18,829 nt of DNA from an uncultured Prevotella sp. (GCA_927910885.1 CAKMOD010000136.1:1-18829); one strand, 5' to 3'; shown: positions 1 to 7,910, numbered from the stretch's first letter. Translations and numbers: made by a program. The notes: a model not told the origin generated them from the letters alone.

Positions 1-452
1 TGTAGTTGTAAAAGAATAATTAGCCTCTTAAAAATCGTGGTTTGATAGGTGTTAGCAATTTATAATCCTCCTTTGACACAGAAAACCTTTTCTTTTTAAA
101 ACCTTGAAAATCCAATAGATAAGTTTTGAAAAATCATTAACATAAAAATCGTGTAAAACATCAATAAACAAGGATAAAAAATACGTGTAAAATGTGAGTT
201 TGTAATCAATCAGTAAATCAGTTAGTTATAAAGTGGTAAAGTAAAAGGTGCTTAATTGGACTCCAAAAGGGCGTTAGTAAGACCTTAAAAGGGCATCTTT
301 TGCAAGCCAATTGGGCGTCTTTTCGAATCCAATTTAAGCATCTCTTTATTTTTAAGTAGTGAGTTTTTATTTACATTTAGCACTGTCTGTGCTTTCCTCT
401 TTCTAAGTGTATGTTTCTTTGTAGGTTGTCTGTTGGTTAGTTATAGGCTTTT
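1..452. other. Gene-free AT-rich region with one dispersed repeat
   Basis: No credible coding sequence is seen. The stretch is AT-rich and lies downstream of the terminator closing the minus-strand glycan operon. It holds an approximately 100-bp intergenic repeat at 243-344 (listed separately) and a small palindrome, AGCAC-N5-GTGCT, near 379-393. I see nothing else that can be named. Confidence 0.6.
243..344. repeat. Dispersed intergenic repeat, copy 1
   Basis: This segment runs from AAAAGGTGCTTA to TTTAAGCATCT and matches 11896-11995 over its whole length. The first ~80 positions align without gaps, with identical blocks such as AAAAGGGCGTTAG and AAAAGGGCATCTTTT. It is built from degenerate units of about 22-26 bp, each starting AAAAGGG or GGGCGT. 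The two ends are imperfect inverted repeats (GGTGCTTAATTGG against CCAATTTAAGCATC), so a large cruciform or RNA hairpin is possible. There is no open frame through it. It resembles a non-autonomous dispersed element, though no target-site duplication was identified. Confidence 0.75.
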
Positions 453-485
453 GGAAAAAAAACGAGCGCAGATGTCTACGCTCGT
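453..485 (-). terminator. Rho-independent terminator of the glycan operon
   Basis: Read on the minus strand, a 7-bp GC-rich stem (ACGAGCG / CGCTCGT, with a 10-nt loop) is followed directly by a run of eight T. It lies about 65 nt past the likely true stop of the GH123 gene at 550. This is a textbook intrinsic terminator and marks the end of the five-gene operon. Confidence 0.85.
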
Positions 486-595
486 GGGATTTATATGCAT
501 AGGGTAAGATGCCCCTATTCTAAAAAGAAGAAATACTAACAAGTAATGTTTATTTATTGAGTAGTAACTCAATCTTATATATATTTTCTCTCAGC

Positions 596-1957
596 TCAGC
601 CTCGTTTGGTGTTGGATTTTTGAACTGAGAAAGGGCATCTTCTAACAGCTGTAAAGCTTTCTGATTTCTTTTTTTGCTTGTACTCCTTGCGTAATGTCTC
701 AATTTTGGCAACGTTTTGTACACCTCTTATTATGTGCTCAAAACGGCGGCTTGAGTGGTTTCCTGGATACACAATATAGGTGTCTCCCGGTGTGAATAAC
801 TTAAAGCGGCTGTCATACATTGGGTTACCAGTCCAGTTCATCCATGCCCAGCGGAGGAAACCATTGAACCCATTAGCAATACAATAGAGTGGGAGATAGG
901 TTGCTTCTATCGGCTCGTTGTTGCTGCCAACATTTGGCATGGCATCGGGGCAGGCGGTATAGGAGGTGCTAATCCAACCTTTTGAATTTCTCAAAGCAAG
1001 GTCTTCTTGTGTAAATTGCTGCTTCCAAGCAATGCAATAGTCATAGATTTTATCGACAAGTTCTTTGTGGTAGTTTCCTGCTAATGACATCTTGATACCT
1101 GGTGCTGCCTCCTGCGCAATGCGGTAGGCATCTTGCATAGCATCGAGGGCGCGTTCGTCCATTGCTATGACCGTTCTGTCAAACCAACCTTTCTCCTTCT
1201 GATGGGCAGCAAAGGAGCGTAGGAATGGAATCCATAAGTCGCTGTATTCTTTGCTGTTAGTTGTCGTTTTAAGTTCCTTATAGCTTTTTGATGCTTCATC
1301 ATAATAGGTGAAAGTCATGTCCCAAGGCACCATTGAAAAACAATTGATATCTCCATTGATTCTACAAGAGTCAAGGAAAGAAATCCAACGGTCGAAGGCT
1401 GTATAGTCATACGACCATGTACCATCTGCCTTTCGTGTCGTTTCAATCATCGTATCGAACTTGTCATTGCTCTGTACGCCCCAAGGCTCGTAGAAGAGGA
1501 TGGTTGAGGCGTTACGTTGTCCAGCACGTGCAAGAAGTTGCATATAAGGACGTAGGATGTCAAGATGTGCTTGGCTCCAAGGGGCTACACCGTAGTATCT
1601 GCTTGCTGCATAGGGTTGTTGCCAGAAGTTGATATGGAAGTTGTCAGAGAGGGTAAGCTTGCGATTGAGCACTTTTATGGTGAATGGGATGGTGCTGACA
1701 GTCTTACCATCTTGTTGTAGCAGTAAGTTTAATTTGTAGCTACCTGCCTTAATGTTTTGTGGAATCTCAACTGTGCACCATGCAGACTTGCCATACATAG
1801 AATCATCAGCCTTTATGCTATCATCGCCAATGATGTCGGGCATGAGCCATGTCTGCAAGGAGTCGGGGTGATCACCACAGTTTTGGAAGTCATCAGTGAT
1901 AACGGCAGAAAGAAAATGAGCTGTAGCAGTCGACAGGAGTCGATTGCTACAGCTCAT
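596..1957 (-). CDS. GH123-type (DUF4091) beta-N-acetylhexosaminidase, both ends disrupted
   Basis: The frame encodes 453 residues from the first ATG. The C-terminal block GFLRWAWMNW...GDTYIVYPG...RRFEHIIRG (about 366-412) is the DUF4091 signature, now assigned to the GH123 catalytic domain. GH123 enzymes remove terminal beta-GalNAc by substrate-assisted catalysis using an adjacent Asp-Glu pair; D267-E268 in AMDER fits. Residues 1-100 match the family's N-terminal beta domain. The gene is not intact as written. Family-like sequence (TAWKGERIGLEF) continues upstream of the ATG to about 2035 without any start codon, and there is no signal peptide. Near the 3' end an A7 tract (669-675) puts the last 25 residues out of frame; removing one A gives a 40-residue tail with family-like helices and a stop at 550-552. 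It is the last gene of the operon, overlapping or fused to the sialidase. The family call is firm; whether the gene is functional is open. Confidence 0.8.
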   Translation of the reverse strand: MSCSNRLLSTATAHFLSAVITDDFQNCGDHPDSLQTWLMPDIIGDDSIKADDSMYGKSAWCTVEIPQNIKAGSYKLNLLLQQDGKTVSTIPFTIKVLNRKLTLSDNFHINFWQQPYAASRYYGVAPWSQAHLDILRPYMQLLARAGQRNASTILFYEPWGVQSNDKFDTMIETTRKADGTWSYDYTAFDRWISFLDSCRINGDINCFSMVPWDMTFTYYDEASKSYKELKTTTNSKEYSDLWIPFLRSFAAHQKEKGWFDRTVIAMDERALDAMQDAYRIAQEAAPGIKMSLAGNYHKELVDKIYDYCIAWKQQFTQEDLALRNSKGWISTSYTACPDAMPNVGSNNEPIEATYLPLYCIANGFNGFLRWAWMNWTGNPMYDSRFKLFTPGDTYIVYPGNHSSRRFEHIIRGVQNVAKIETLRKEYKQKKKSESFTAVRRCPFSVQKSNTKRG

Positions 1958-2031
1958 TGTTAGTTTTAAGTTGCCTTTTACCGATTCTGGTAATGGGAAC
2001 TCAAGTCCGATACGTTCGCCTTTCCAGGCTG

Positions 2032-3426
2032 TTATTTCTTTCTTTTCACTTGCTTTTTTTTTACAGCAAGTGGTGCTTTGGTCTGGTGTGCCTTAGCTGC
2101 ATCAACCACGTACTTAGAACGATCAACGTATGGAAGAATGTCATATTCTCCATTAGTAATCGCCTTCAATGACAGACTCTTGAACTCAATGTCATAGCCG
2201 TCATTCTGTCCGCGTACCTCATAGAGGAAACCGATGCGCTGGTTCTTCATAAGTACCATTGTCGAGTAACATGAAGACTCGTCGGTTACGCGCAGACCTT
2301 TCTTCCAGTTGCTACCCAATGCATTTGCTGTAGAGTAGTCAGCGTAAGCCGCTAACTCCTTATAGAAGAAACCGACACTGTCGCGACGTGCGCTGAGTGG
2401 AACTGACTGAAGGGCAACAAAAAGCTTCTTACCGTCAGCAACTCGCTTTGCAGGAACAATCAGAATACCACCATTGCAGGCATTTACCTGCTTGCCGGTC
2501 ATATTCTGTGGCATAACCTCTTCACCCCAGCTACCTGTAGCTTTCGCTGCATCTTTGTAAGTAAAGATGTTGAATCGTCTGCCTCCGTAAACGTCACGGC
2601 AGCTAAGTAATACGCTACCATCTGGCATCTCCTCAACCTTTGACTCATCCTGTGCAATAGAAGGAGCCTTTGATGGAGTACCTAAGACATTCCATGTGCG
2701 ACCGAAGTCATCAGAATAGATAACGAAGGTACCGCAACGGTCAACACCTTTCTGACGGATAGGATGTGCGATGTAAAGGCGATAGAACTTGCCTTTGCGG
2801 ATGTAACGGCTCTGCATAATCTTACCTGATGTCAGGAAGATACCATCTGGGTTGCCACCATTAGGCAGCTTTCCATCGTATAGACCGTGAATCATCTCGG
2901 TAAGATCTGTTCCATTGTCCCATGTCTTACCACCATCAGTACTATGGAAGAAGTAAGCATGCTGTGGGTTCTGACGGGTTGCAGTCTGATAAGCACTCTT
3001 ACCTGCTACACAGTGAAGTAATACATTATCTGACGTACGGTCAGCAATGATACTTGGGTCACCGAAAGCAGTACGAATTGGGTCAGCTGCATGTTCGTTA
3101 CCGCGTGCTACGCAAAGAGTGTCAGACCAAGTCTTACCAAAGTCCTTACTCGTTCGCATAACAATGTTAATCTGCCACAAACCATTTCTGTTGTTCCATC
3201 CCACGTCGGTATGACTAAGGCGGAAGTCGCAAGCTGCTAACAGTGTTCCCTTACGTGTCTCGGTAATTGCTGGGATACGATAAGGAACAGGGCTGTTTGC
3301 TCTATCAAAAACGATGGTGGTAAAACCATCATCGTTCTTGATATTATTGCTCTTGTCTGTTCCTACTGCACCTACCTGTAAGAGTGAGGCGCAGAGGGAA
3401 ACAGTTAATAAGATCTTCTTATACAT
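2032..3426 (-). CDS. nanH: Exo-alpha-sialidase (neuraminidase), GH33
   Basis: 464 residues with a signal peptide (about 1-21, MYKK then a hydrophobic core ending VGAVG), so it is exported. It cleaves terminal sialic acid from host glycans. GH33 hallmarks are visible: the RIP motif YRIPAI with R50; three Asp boxes (S93-W100, S162-W169, S238-W245); E265/E266 followed by R277 in a DGSVLLSCRD context; and the nucleophile-type Y387 (CYSTMV) with E403 (GFLYE). It is shorter than Bacteroides sialidases of about 540 residues because it lacks an N-terminal lectin-like domain. The catalytic domain ends near residue 427. The remaining tail is a linker becoming Lys-rich and ends just after an A9 tract. 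The start lies 24 nt after the stop of the NagB-like/LmbE gene, indicating one operon. A -1 shift at the A9 tract would continue into the GH123 frame, giving a product of about 943 residues. Confidence 0.93.
   Translation of the reverse strand: MYKKILLTVSLCASLLQVGAVGTDKSNNIKNDDGFTTIVFDRANSPVPYRIPAITETRKGTLLAACDFRLSHTDVGWNNRNGLWQINIVMRTSKDFGKTWSDTLCVARGNEHAADPIRTAFGDPSIIADRTSDNVLLHCVAGKSAYQTATRQNPQHAYFFHSTDGGKTWDNGTDLTEMIHGLYDGKLPNGGNPDGIFLTSGKIMQSRYIRKGKFYRLYIAHPIRQKGVDRCGTFVIYSDDFGRTWNVLGTPSKAPSIAQDESKVEEMPDGSVLLSCRDVYGGRRFNIFTYKDAAKATGSWGEEVMPQNMTGKQVNACNGGILIVPAKRVADGKKLFVALQSVPLSARRDSVGFFYKELAAYADYSTANALGSNWKKGLRVTDESSCYSTMVLMKNQRIGFLYEVRGQNDGYDIEFKSLSLKAITNGEYDILPYVDRSKYVVDAAKAHQTKAPLAVKKKQVKRKK
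2054..2062 (-). promoter_or_regulatory. A9 tract with A AAA AAG slippery heptamer (candidate frameshift site)
   Basis: On the minus strand the sialidase codons read GTA AAA AAA AAG CAA and stop seven codons later. The in-frame heptamer A AAA AAG is the type used by E. coli dnaX. A -1 slip, transcriptional slippage adding an A, or a genomic A10 would all continue into GCA AGT GAA, the GH123 frame. About 25 nt downstream lies a short 4-bp hairpin (GCCT GGAA AGGC), too weak to count as strong stimulator evidence. Confidence 0.45.
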
Positions 3427-3450
3427 TAATTCTTGTTTGTCTTATAAGTA

Positions 3451-5439
3451 CTAAAACTTGTATTCAACAAATGCTTCCATTGCCTCGTAGCAAGCCAAAC
3501 CTAAGTCATCATAAAGCTTAGCAGTGCCACGGTTGCGGTCTTCTGAACGCTGCCAGAAAAGACGTTCGTCGTTGCCAAGGAATGGCGCACTTTCCATCTG
3601 ACTTTGGTGTTTGAGGATAGAGTTACGCTTTGCACGTAGCTCTTCAGGACTGATAGGTACACACATTTCGATGTTCTCAATTTCCCATTCTGCCCAAGCA
3701 CCACGATACATCCATACACGGCAATCCTTCAACCACTCAGACTTAGCTTCCTTCTCAAGGTCAACAGCAGCAAGAACAGCATCTGTACACTTACGGTGAG
3801 TACCGTGTGGGTCTGCCAAGTCGCCTGCTACATAAATCTGATGAGGTTTTACCTTAGTGATGAGTTCTCTTACAATGTTCACATCAGCCTCACCCATTGG
3901 AAGTTTCTCAATCTTACCAGACTCATAGAAAGGAAGGTCGAGGAAGTGAACATGGTCGAGAGGAATCTGGTTGAAGGTTGAAGCAGTACGTGCCTCGCCA
4001 CGACGGATAAGTCCCTTAATGGTACGGATATCCTGTGAGTCGATGTCTCCTTCTTTCTTATTCTTCAAGAATTCCTTAATCTCCTTGTACTTAGACTTAA
4101 TAACCTCATCTTGCTCATTAGCAAAGAGTTGATTAAAGCCGTTGATGAAGTGCATGAAGCGTACTACCTCCTCATCACCTACAGCGATGTTACCTGATGT
4201 CTCGTAAGCTACGTGAACGTCATGTCCCTGCTGTACCAAACGACGAAGGGTACCACCCATTGAGATAACATCATCGTCAGGGTGTGGAGAGAATACAATC
4301 ACTCTCTTTGGGAATGGATTAGCACGTTCTGGACGATAAGTATCGTCAGCATCTGGCTTACCACCTGGCCAACCTGTAATTGTATGCTGGAGATCATTGA
4401 AGATCTTGATATTTGCATTGTATGCAGAACCATAGAGTGCAAGGAGTTCGCTAAGACCATTCTCATTGTAGTCCTTGTTGGTCAACTTGAGAAGTGGCTT
4501 ACCTGTAATCTGGCAAAGCCAAACAAGTGCAGAGCGTACTAACTTATCTGTCCATTTGCATGAAGCAACAAGCCAAGGATGCTGAATACGTGTCAACTTA
4601 GCAGCTGCAGAGAGGTCAATAACAACATGTGCGTCGTTATGTGTCTGCAAGAAAGATGCTGGAACAGCATCACTTACCTTACCCTCAACAGTCTTCTTGA
4701 TAATTTCAGCTTTCTCTTCACCCCATGCTGTAAGGAAGATCTTACGTGCAGAGAGGATAGTGCTAACACCCATAGTGATAGAACATGGAGGAACTGACTC
4801 CTGAGAACCGAAGCTCATCTTCATCTCCTCACGTGAAGTCTCATCAATCAAGATAAGGCGAGAAGCAGATGTAATGCTTGAACCTGGCTCGTTAGTAGCG
4901 ATATTACCCATACGACCAATACCCAAAAGGATGACATCAAGGCCACCTAACTCCTTAATATGCTGCTCGTACTGGCGGCAATGCTCCTGTACATCATTCT
5001 GAGCAATAGTACCATCTGGCGTAAAGATGTTATCTACATCAATATCAATATGATTCAAGAAACGCTCTTTGAGCTGATTGATACCACGATTTACGTTTTC
5101 TTCGCTCAGTGGGAAGTACTCGTATGCGTTGAATACAACAACATTCTTGAAACTCAACTTGCCAGCTTGATGACGCTTGATAAGTTCGTGGAAGATAGGA
5201 GTGAGGGAAGAACCAGAGCCTACGCCCATAACATATTTTCTTCCTTCCTGCTCTCTCTTCTTGATGTCTGCCTCAAGATGGTTGGCAATGTCGATAGCTC
5301 CTTCTTCAATTGTTGGGAAGATATCAGTAGGAACCTTCTCAAAACGTGTTATCTCCGAGCGTTCAATAGCTGTTGCAGGACGATAAAACTCCTCAGGTAT
5401 TTGATTGAGTACAATCTGTGAACTTAAATTCAGTTTCAT
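3451..5439 (-). CDS. NagB-like / LmbE (PIG-L) deacetylase fusion
   Basis: 662 residues in two parts. Residues about 1-330 are homologous to glucosamine-6-phosphate deaminase. Residues about 378-600 form a PIG-L/LmbE N-deacetylase domain with a zinc site: SPHPDDD (H386, D388, D389) and DPHGTH (H545/H548). The NagB half has lost key residues. NMDEY of true NagB is NAYEY here (catalytic Asp to Y106), and the GNDGH or GPDGH loop is GRMGN (Asp to M177, His to N179); only the Glu of NEPG (E184) remains. It is therefore unlikely to be a classical deaminase and may bind an amino-sugar phosphate as a sensor or substrate-presenting domain. This architecture is common in Bacteroidetes, where it is annotated as a deaminase-like protein. 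Its ATG overlaps the stop of nagB by one base (TAATG), implying translational coupling. The deacetylase substrate is unknown. Confidence 0.88.
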   Translation of the reverse strand: MKLNLSSQIVLNQIPEEFYRPATAIERSEITRFEKVPTDIFPTIEEGAIDIANHLEADIKKREQEGRKYVMGVGSGSSLTPIFHELIKRHQAGKLSFKNVVVFNAYEYFPLSEENVNRGINQLKERFLNHIDIDVDNIFTPDGTIAQNDVQEHCRQYEQHIKELGGLDVILLGIGRMGNIATNEPGSSITSASRLILIDETSREEMKMSFGSQESVPPCSITMGVSTILSARKIFLTAWGEEKAEIIKKTVEGKVSDAVPASFLQTHNDAHVVIDLSAAAKLTRIQHPWLVASCKWTDKLVRSALVWLCQITGKPLLKLTNKDYNENGLSELLALYGSAYNANIKIFNDLQHTITGWPGGKPDADDTYRPERANPFPKRVIVFSPHPDDDVISMGGTLRRLVQQGHDVHVAYETSGNIAVGDEEVVRFMHFINGFNQLFANEQDEVIKSKYKEIKEFLKNKKEGDIDSQDIRTIKGLIRRGEARTASTFNQIPLDHVHFLDLPFYESGKIEKLPMGEADVNIVRELITKVKPHQIYVAGDLADPHGTHRKCTDAVLAAVDLEKEAKSEWLKDCRVWMYRGAWAEWEIENIEMCVPISPEELRAKRNSILKHQSQMESAPFLGNDERLFWQRSEDRNRGTAKLYDDLGLACYEAMEAFVEYKF

Positions 5440-6227
5440 TACAAGTTCTCCTTTTCTATGTCTTTAAAGTATTTGTATGTTTCTACAGTTAACTTGTCTG
5501 TTGCGCTTTCATCACAAACAATGATACCGTGCTCGTGCATCTGTAAAGCACTGATAGTCCACTTCTGTGTGAGTGGCCCTTCTACAGCTGCACGCAAAGC
5601 TTCTGCCTTGTTGTGACCATTTACAAGAATCAATACTTCCTTTGCATCCATTACTGTACCAACACCTACTGTCAAAGCGTGTACTGGAACCTTGTTTGGA
5701 TCATTGTCAAAGAAACGTGAGTTTGCAATACGTGTATCTGAAGTCAAAGTCTTGATACGAGTACGTGAACGGAGAGATGAACCTGGTTCGTTGAATGCGA
5801 TGTGTCCATCAGGACCGATACCACCGAGGAAGAGGTCAATACCACCCGCCTCACGAATCATATCCTCATAGTGCTGGCACTCTGCCTCGAGGTTCTCTGC
5901 ATTACCATTCAAGATATGAATGTTCTCCTTTGGACAGTCGATGTGGTTAAAGAGGTTCTCAGCCATAAAGCTGTGATAGCTCTGTGGGTGGCTCTCTGGC
6001 AAACCAACATACTCATCCATGTTGAATGTAACAACATTCTTAAAGCTTACCTTACCTTCTTTATAAGCCTTTACCAACTCAGCATACATACCTTCTGGTG
6101 ATGAACCAGTTGGCAAACCGAGTACAAATGGCTTGTCTTGATTCTTAGCAGCATTGATACGGTCGATAACGTAGTTTGCTGCCCATTTAGATAACTTTTC
6201 GTAATTAGGTTCTATGATTAATCTCAT
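5439..6227 (-). CDS. nagB: Glucosamine-6-phosphate deaminase
   Basis: 262 residues, the normal NagB length, collinear with E. coli NagB with a one-residue offset. It converts glucosamine-6-phosphate to fructose-6-phosphate and ammonia in the cytoplasm. The catalytic set is complete: D71 in FNMDEY, and D140, H142 and E147 in GPDGHIAFNEPGSS. The phosphate-binding motif LGLPTGSSP is at about 36-44. The start MRLIIEPNYEKL aligns with the family N-terminus. It lies 56 nt after the MFS transporter and overlaps the NagB-like/LmbE fusion by one base, so the cell has both an intact NagB and a diverged paralogue in one transcript. It is the entry point for GlcNAc- and sialic-acid-derived amino sugar into glycolysis. 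Confidence 0.96.
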   Translation of the reverse strand: MRLIIEPNYEKLSKWAANYVIDRINAAKNQDKPFVLGLPTGSSPEGMYAELVKAYKEGKVSFKNVVTFNMDEYVGLPESHPQSYHSFMAENLFNHIDCPKENIHILNGNAENLEAECQHYEDMIREAGGIDLFLGGIGPDGHIAFNEPGSSLRSRTRIKTLTSDTRIANSRFFDNDPNKVPVHALTVGVGTVMDAKEVLILVNGHNKAEALRAAVEGPLTQKWTISALQMHEHGIIVCDESATDKLTVETYKYFKDIEKENL

Positions 6228-6283
6228 AATTTTTGGTTTTAATTATTTATTTTGGTTTTATGTTTATAAATTCTCTACTTTTT

Positions 6284-7600
6284 TTATGCTTCAATCTTTT
6301 CTTTCTTCGTATTGTCTGCGTATGTGAATGGAACGAACCATGTTATAAGCAGCGCTGGAATGGTGCATACCAAGACGAAGATAAAGAAGTGACGATAACC
6401 CAACATGTCACTGAAAATACCACTCAACATACCCGGTAACATTACCCCCAAGTTCATAATACCACTTGCAAAAGCATAGTGTGCCATCTGGTGTTTACCC
6501 GGTGCAATCTGCTGCATCATAAAGAGTGAAAGCCCAACAAAGCCGAAGCCATAGCCAAAGTTTTCCATAACGATAGCACCACCAATCAACCAAAGGTTTT
6601 CTGGTTGATAGACAGCTAATAATGTATAGGCAATAAATGGAATATTAAAGATTAATGCGAGGGCGAAGAGGCTCTTCTGTAATCCTCTCCGTGCAATGTA
6701 ATAGCCTCCAAGGATTGAGCCAATAACGAAGGCTGCAGCACCAAAGGTTCCATAGCAGAGTCCAATCTCTTGCTCACTCAATCCCAAACCTTGTTTGGCA
6801 CGTGATGCCTTAAGGAAGAGAGGAACAATCTTTATTACAAAACCCTCTGCAAAACGATAGAGGATAATGAAGAATATATAATATATAATGTGTTTCTTCT
6901 TGAAGAAGTCAATGAATACCTCTATAAGTTCGTTTAATGATTCTTTTAATGATTTTGGAGAATCGACTGTTGCTTTCTTTGGATTAGGAAGAATGAAGAT
7001 ATGGTAACAGCCAATCACTATCATAATTGTTGCAATAATGAGCATGATAAACATCCATGCTTTTGTTACACCAAAAAGTTCGATGAACGTACCTGCAAGG
7101 TAGACCAGTCCACCAGTTGCGGCAATCTTTGCAATATTATAGAATGCTCCCTGCCAACCAATCCATCGTGCCTGCTCTTCGTTTGAGAGTACTGACATAT
7201 AGGTTCCGTCTGCAGCAATATCATGCGTAGCACCACTTAGGGCAATAACTGCCAGTATCGCAATAGTGACGGAAAAGAAGAATGGAAGATGAAGTGCAAA
7301 GGCTACTAATGCAAAAAGCACACCTGTAAGTAGCTGTGTCAGAACAACAAAGAATTTCTTTGTTTTATAAATCTCTAAGAACGGACTCCATAAGGGCTTT
7401 AAGGTCCAAGGAAGCATGATGAGGGAGGTCCAAAAGGCTATCTGTTTATCAGATACTCCCATTCCTTTATACATAAGTGTACAAACCATGTTGAGCACAA
7501 CGAAAGGCATACCCATGGCAAAATAAAGCGTAGGAACCCATGTTGCTGGACTATGCAGCATCTTGTTTTCCTCTTTTAGGTTCTTAGGGTTTAGACTCAT
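6284..7600 (-). CDS. MFS transporter, AmpG/PAT-like
   Basis: 438 residues with about twelve hydrophobic segments and a central cytoplasmic loop (KKATVDSPKSLKESLNELIEV, shown in part), typical of a major facilitator. The segment ALSGATHDIAADGTYM resembles the AmpG/acetyl-CoA transporter subgroup, whose bacterial members carry anhydro-muropeptides or GlcNAc-containing sugars. As first gene of an operon with nagB, sialidase and a hexosaminidase, it most likely imports an amino sugar, a sialic acid or a small glycan; the substrate is inferred from context only. The start could be at 7600 or at M14 (7561), which precedes the conserved LHSPATWVPTLYFAMG; I kept the longer form. No good Bacteroidetes -7 element was found immediately upstream on this strand. 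Confidence 0.85.
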   Translation of the reverse strand: MSLNPKNLKEENKMLHSPATWVPTLYFAMGMPFVVLNMVCTLMYKGMGVSDKQIAFWTSLIMLPWTLKPLWSPFLEIYKTKKFFVVLTQLLTGVLFALVAFALHLPFFFSVTIAILAVIALSGATHDIAADGTYMSVLSNEEQARWIGWQGAFYNIAKIAATGGLVYLAGTFIELFGVTKAWMFIMLIIATIMIVIGCYHIFILPNPKKATVDSPKSLKESLNELIEVFIDFFKKKHIIYYIFFIILYRFAEGFVIKIVPLFLKASRAKQGLGLSEQEIGLCYGTFGAAAFVIGSILGGYYIARRGLQKSLFALALIFNIPFIAYTLLAVYQPENLWLIGGAIVMENFGYGFGFVGLSLFMMQQIAPGKHQMAHYAFASGIMNLGVMLPGMLSGIFSDMLGYRHFFIFVLVCTIPALLITWFVPFTYADNTKKEKIEA

Positions 7601-7855
7601 TTTCTTTATATAGGATTTCTAAAGAAAGAAACAGTTAAAGAGGTGTTTTTACTTATCAAAAAGGTTTTATTAACTTTAATTTACCAATGCGATAGACCTC
7701 TTGCTTTGAGAACTGCACTTCTTTGATTTCAGACCATGTATTTATAACGCTTATAAATGCGTTTTATTATGTATGAATTTGGTTTTTTCGACGAAAATAA
7801 TTAAATTTGCGTAGAATATTAAAATTACATTTATAAATCATCACCTATTATAATT
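7601..7855. other. Divergent control region between the glycan operon and fucosidase
   Basis: A gene-free, AT-rich region separating two divergent catabolic units. It contains the fucosidase promoter (7778-7809) and an inverted repeat AACGC-N8-GCGTT at 7746-7763 that overlaps a direct repeat of TTATAA plus 3-4 nt; a transcription factor could bind there. On the minus strand only a poor -7 match occurs (around 7657). No small gene or RNA is evident. Confidence 0.5.
7778..7809 (+). promoter_or_regulatory. Bacteroidetes-type promoter for the fucosidase gene
   Basis: A TTTG -33 element (7778-7781) and a perfect TAnnTTTG -7 element (TAAATTTG, 7802-7809) are separated by 20 bp, the spacing expected for the Bacteroidetes primary sigma factor. 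Transcription would start near 7816, about 40 nt before the ATG at 7856. Confidence 0.7.
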
Positions 7856-7910
7856 ATGTGGCTGAATTCTTATTCCCATTTTTTTTAAGGCAACGATAGC
7901 TTGTACATGC

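Noticed and set aside
669..675. A second programmed -1 frameshift at the A7 tract
   Set aside because: A A AAA AAG heptamer is in frame here too, but a -1 slip leads to a stop after eight codons; the plausible tail needs a +1 shift, so an indel is more likely.
4960..5421. 153-codon plus-strand open frame
   Set aside because: It is the complementary shadow of the NagB-like/LmbE fusion, with no domain or start context.
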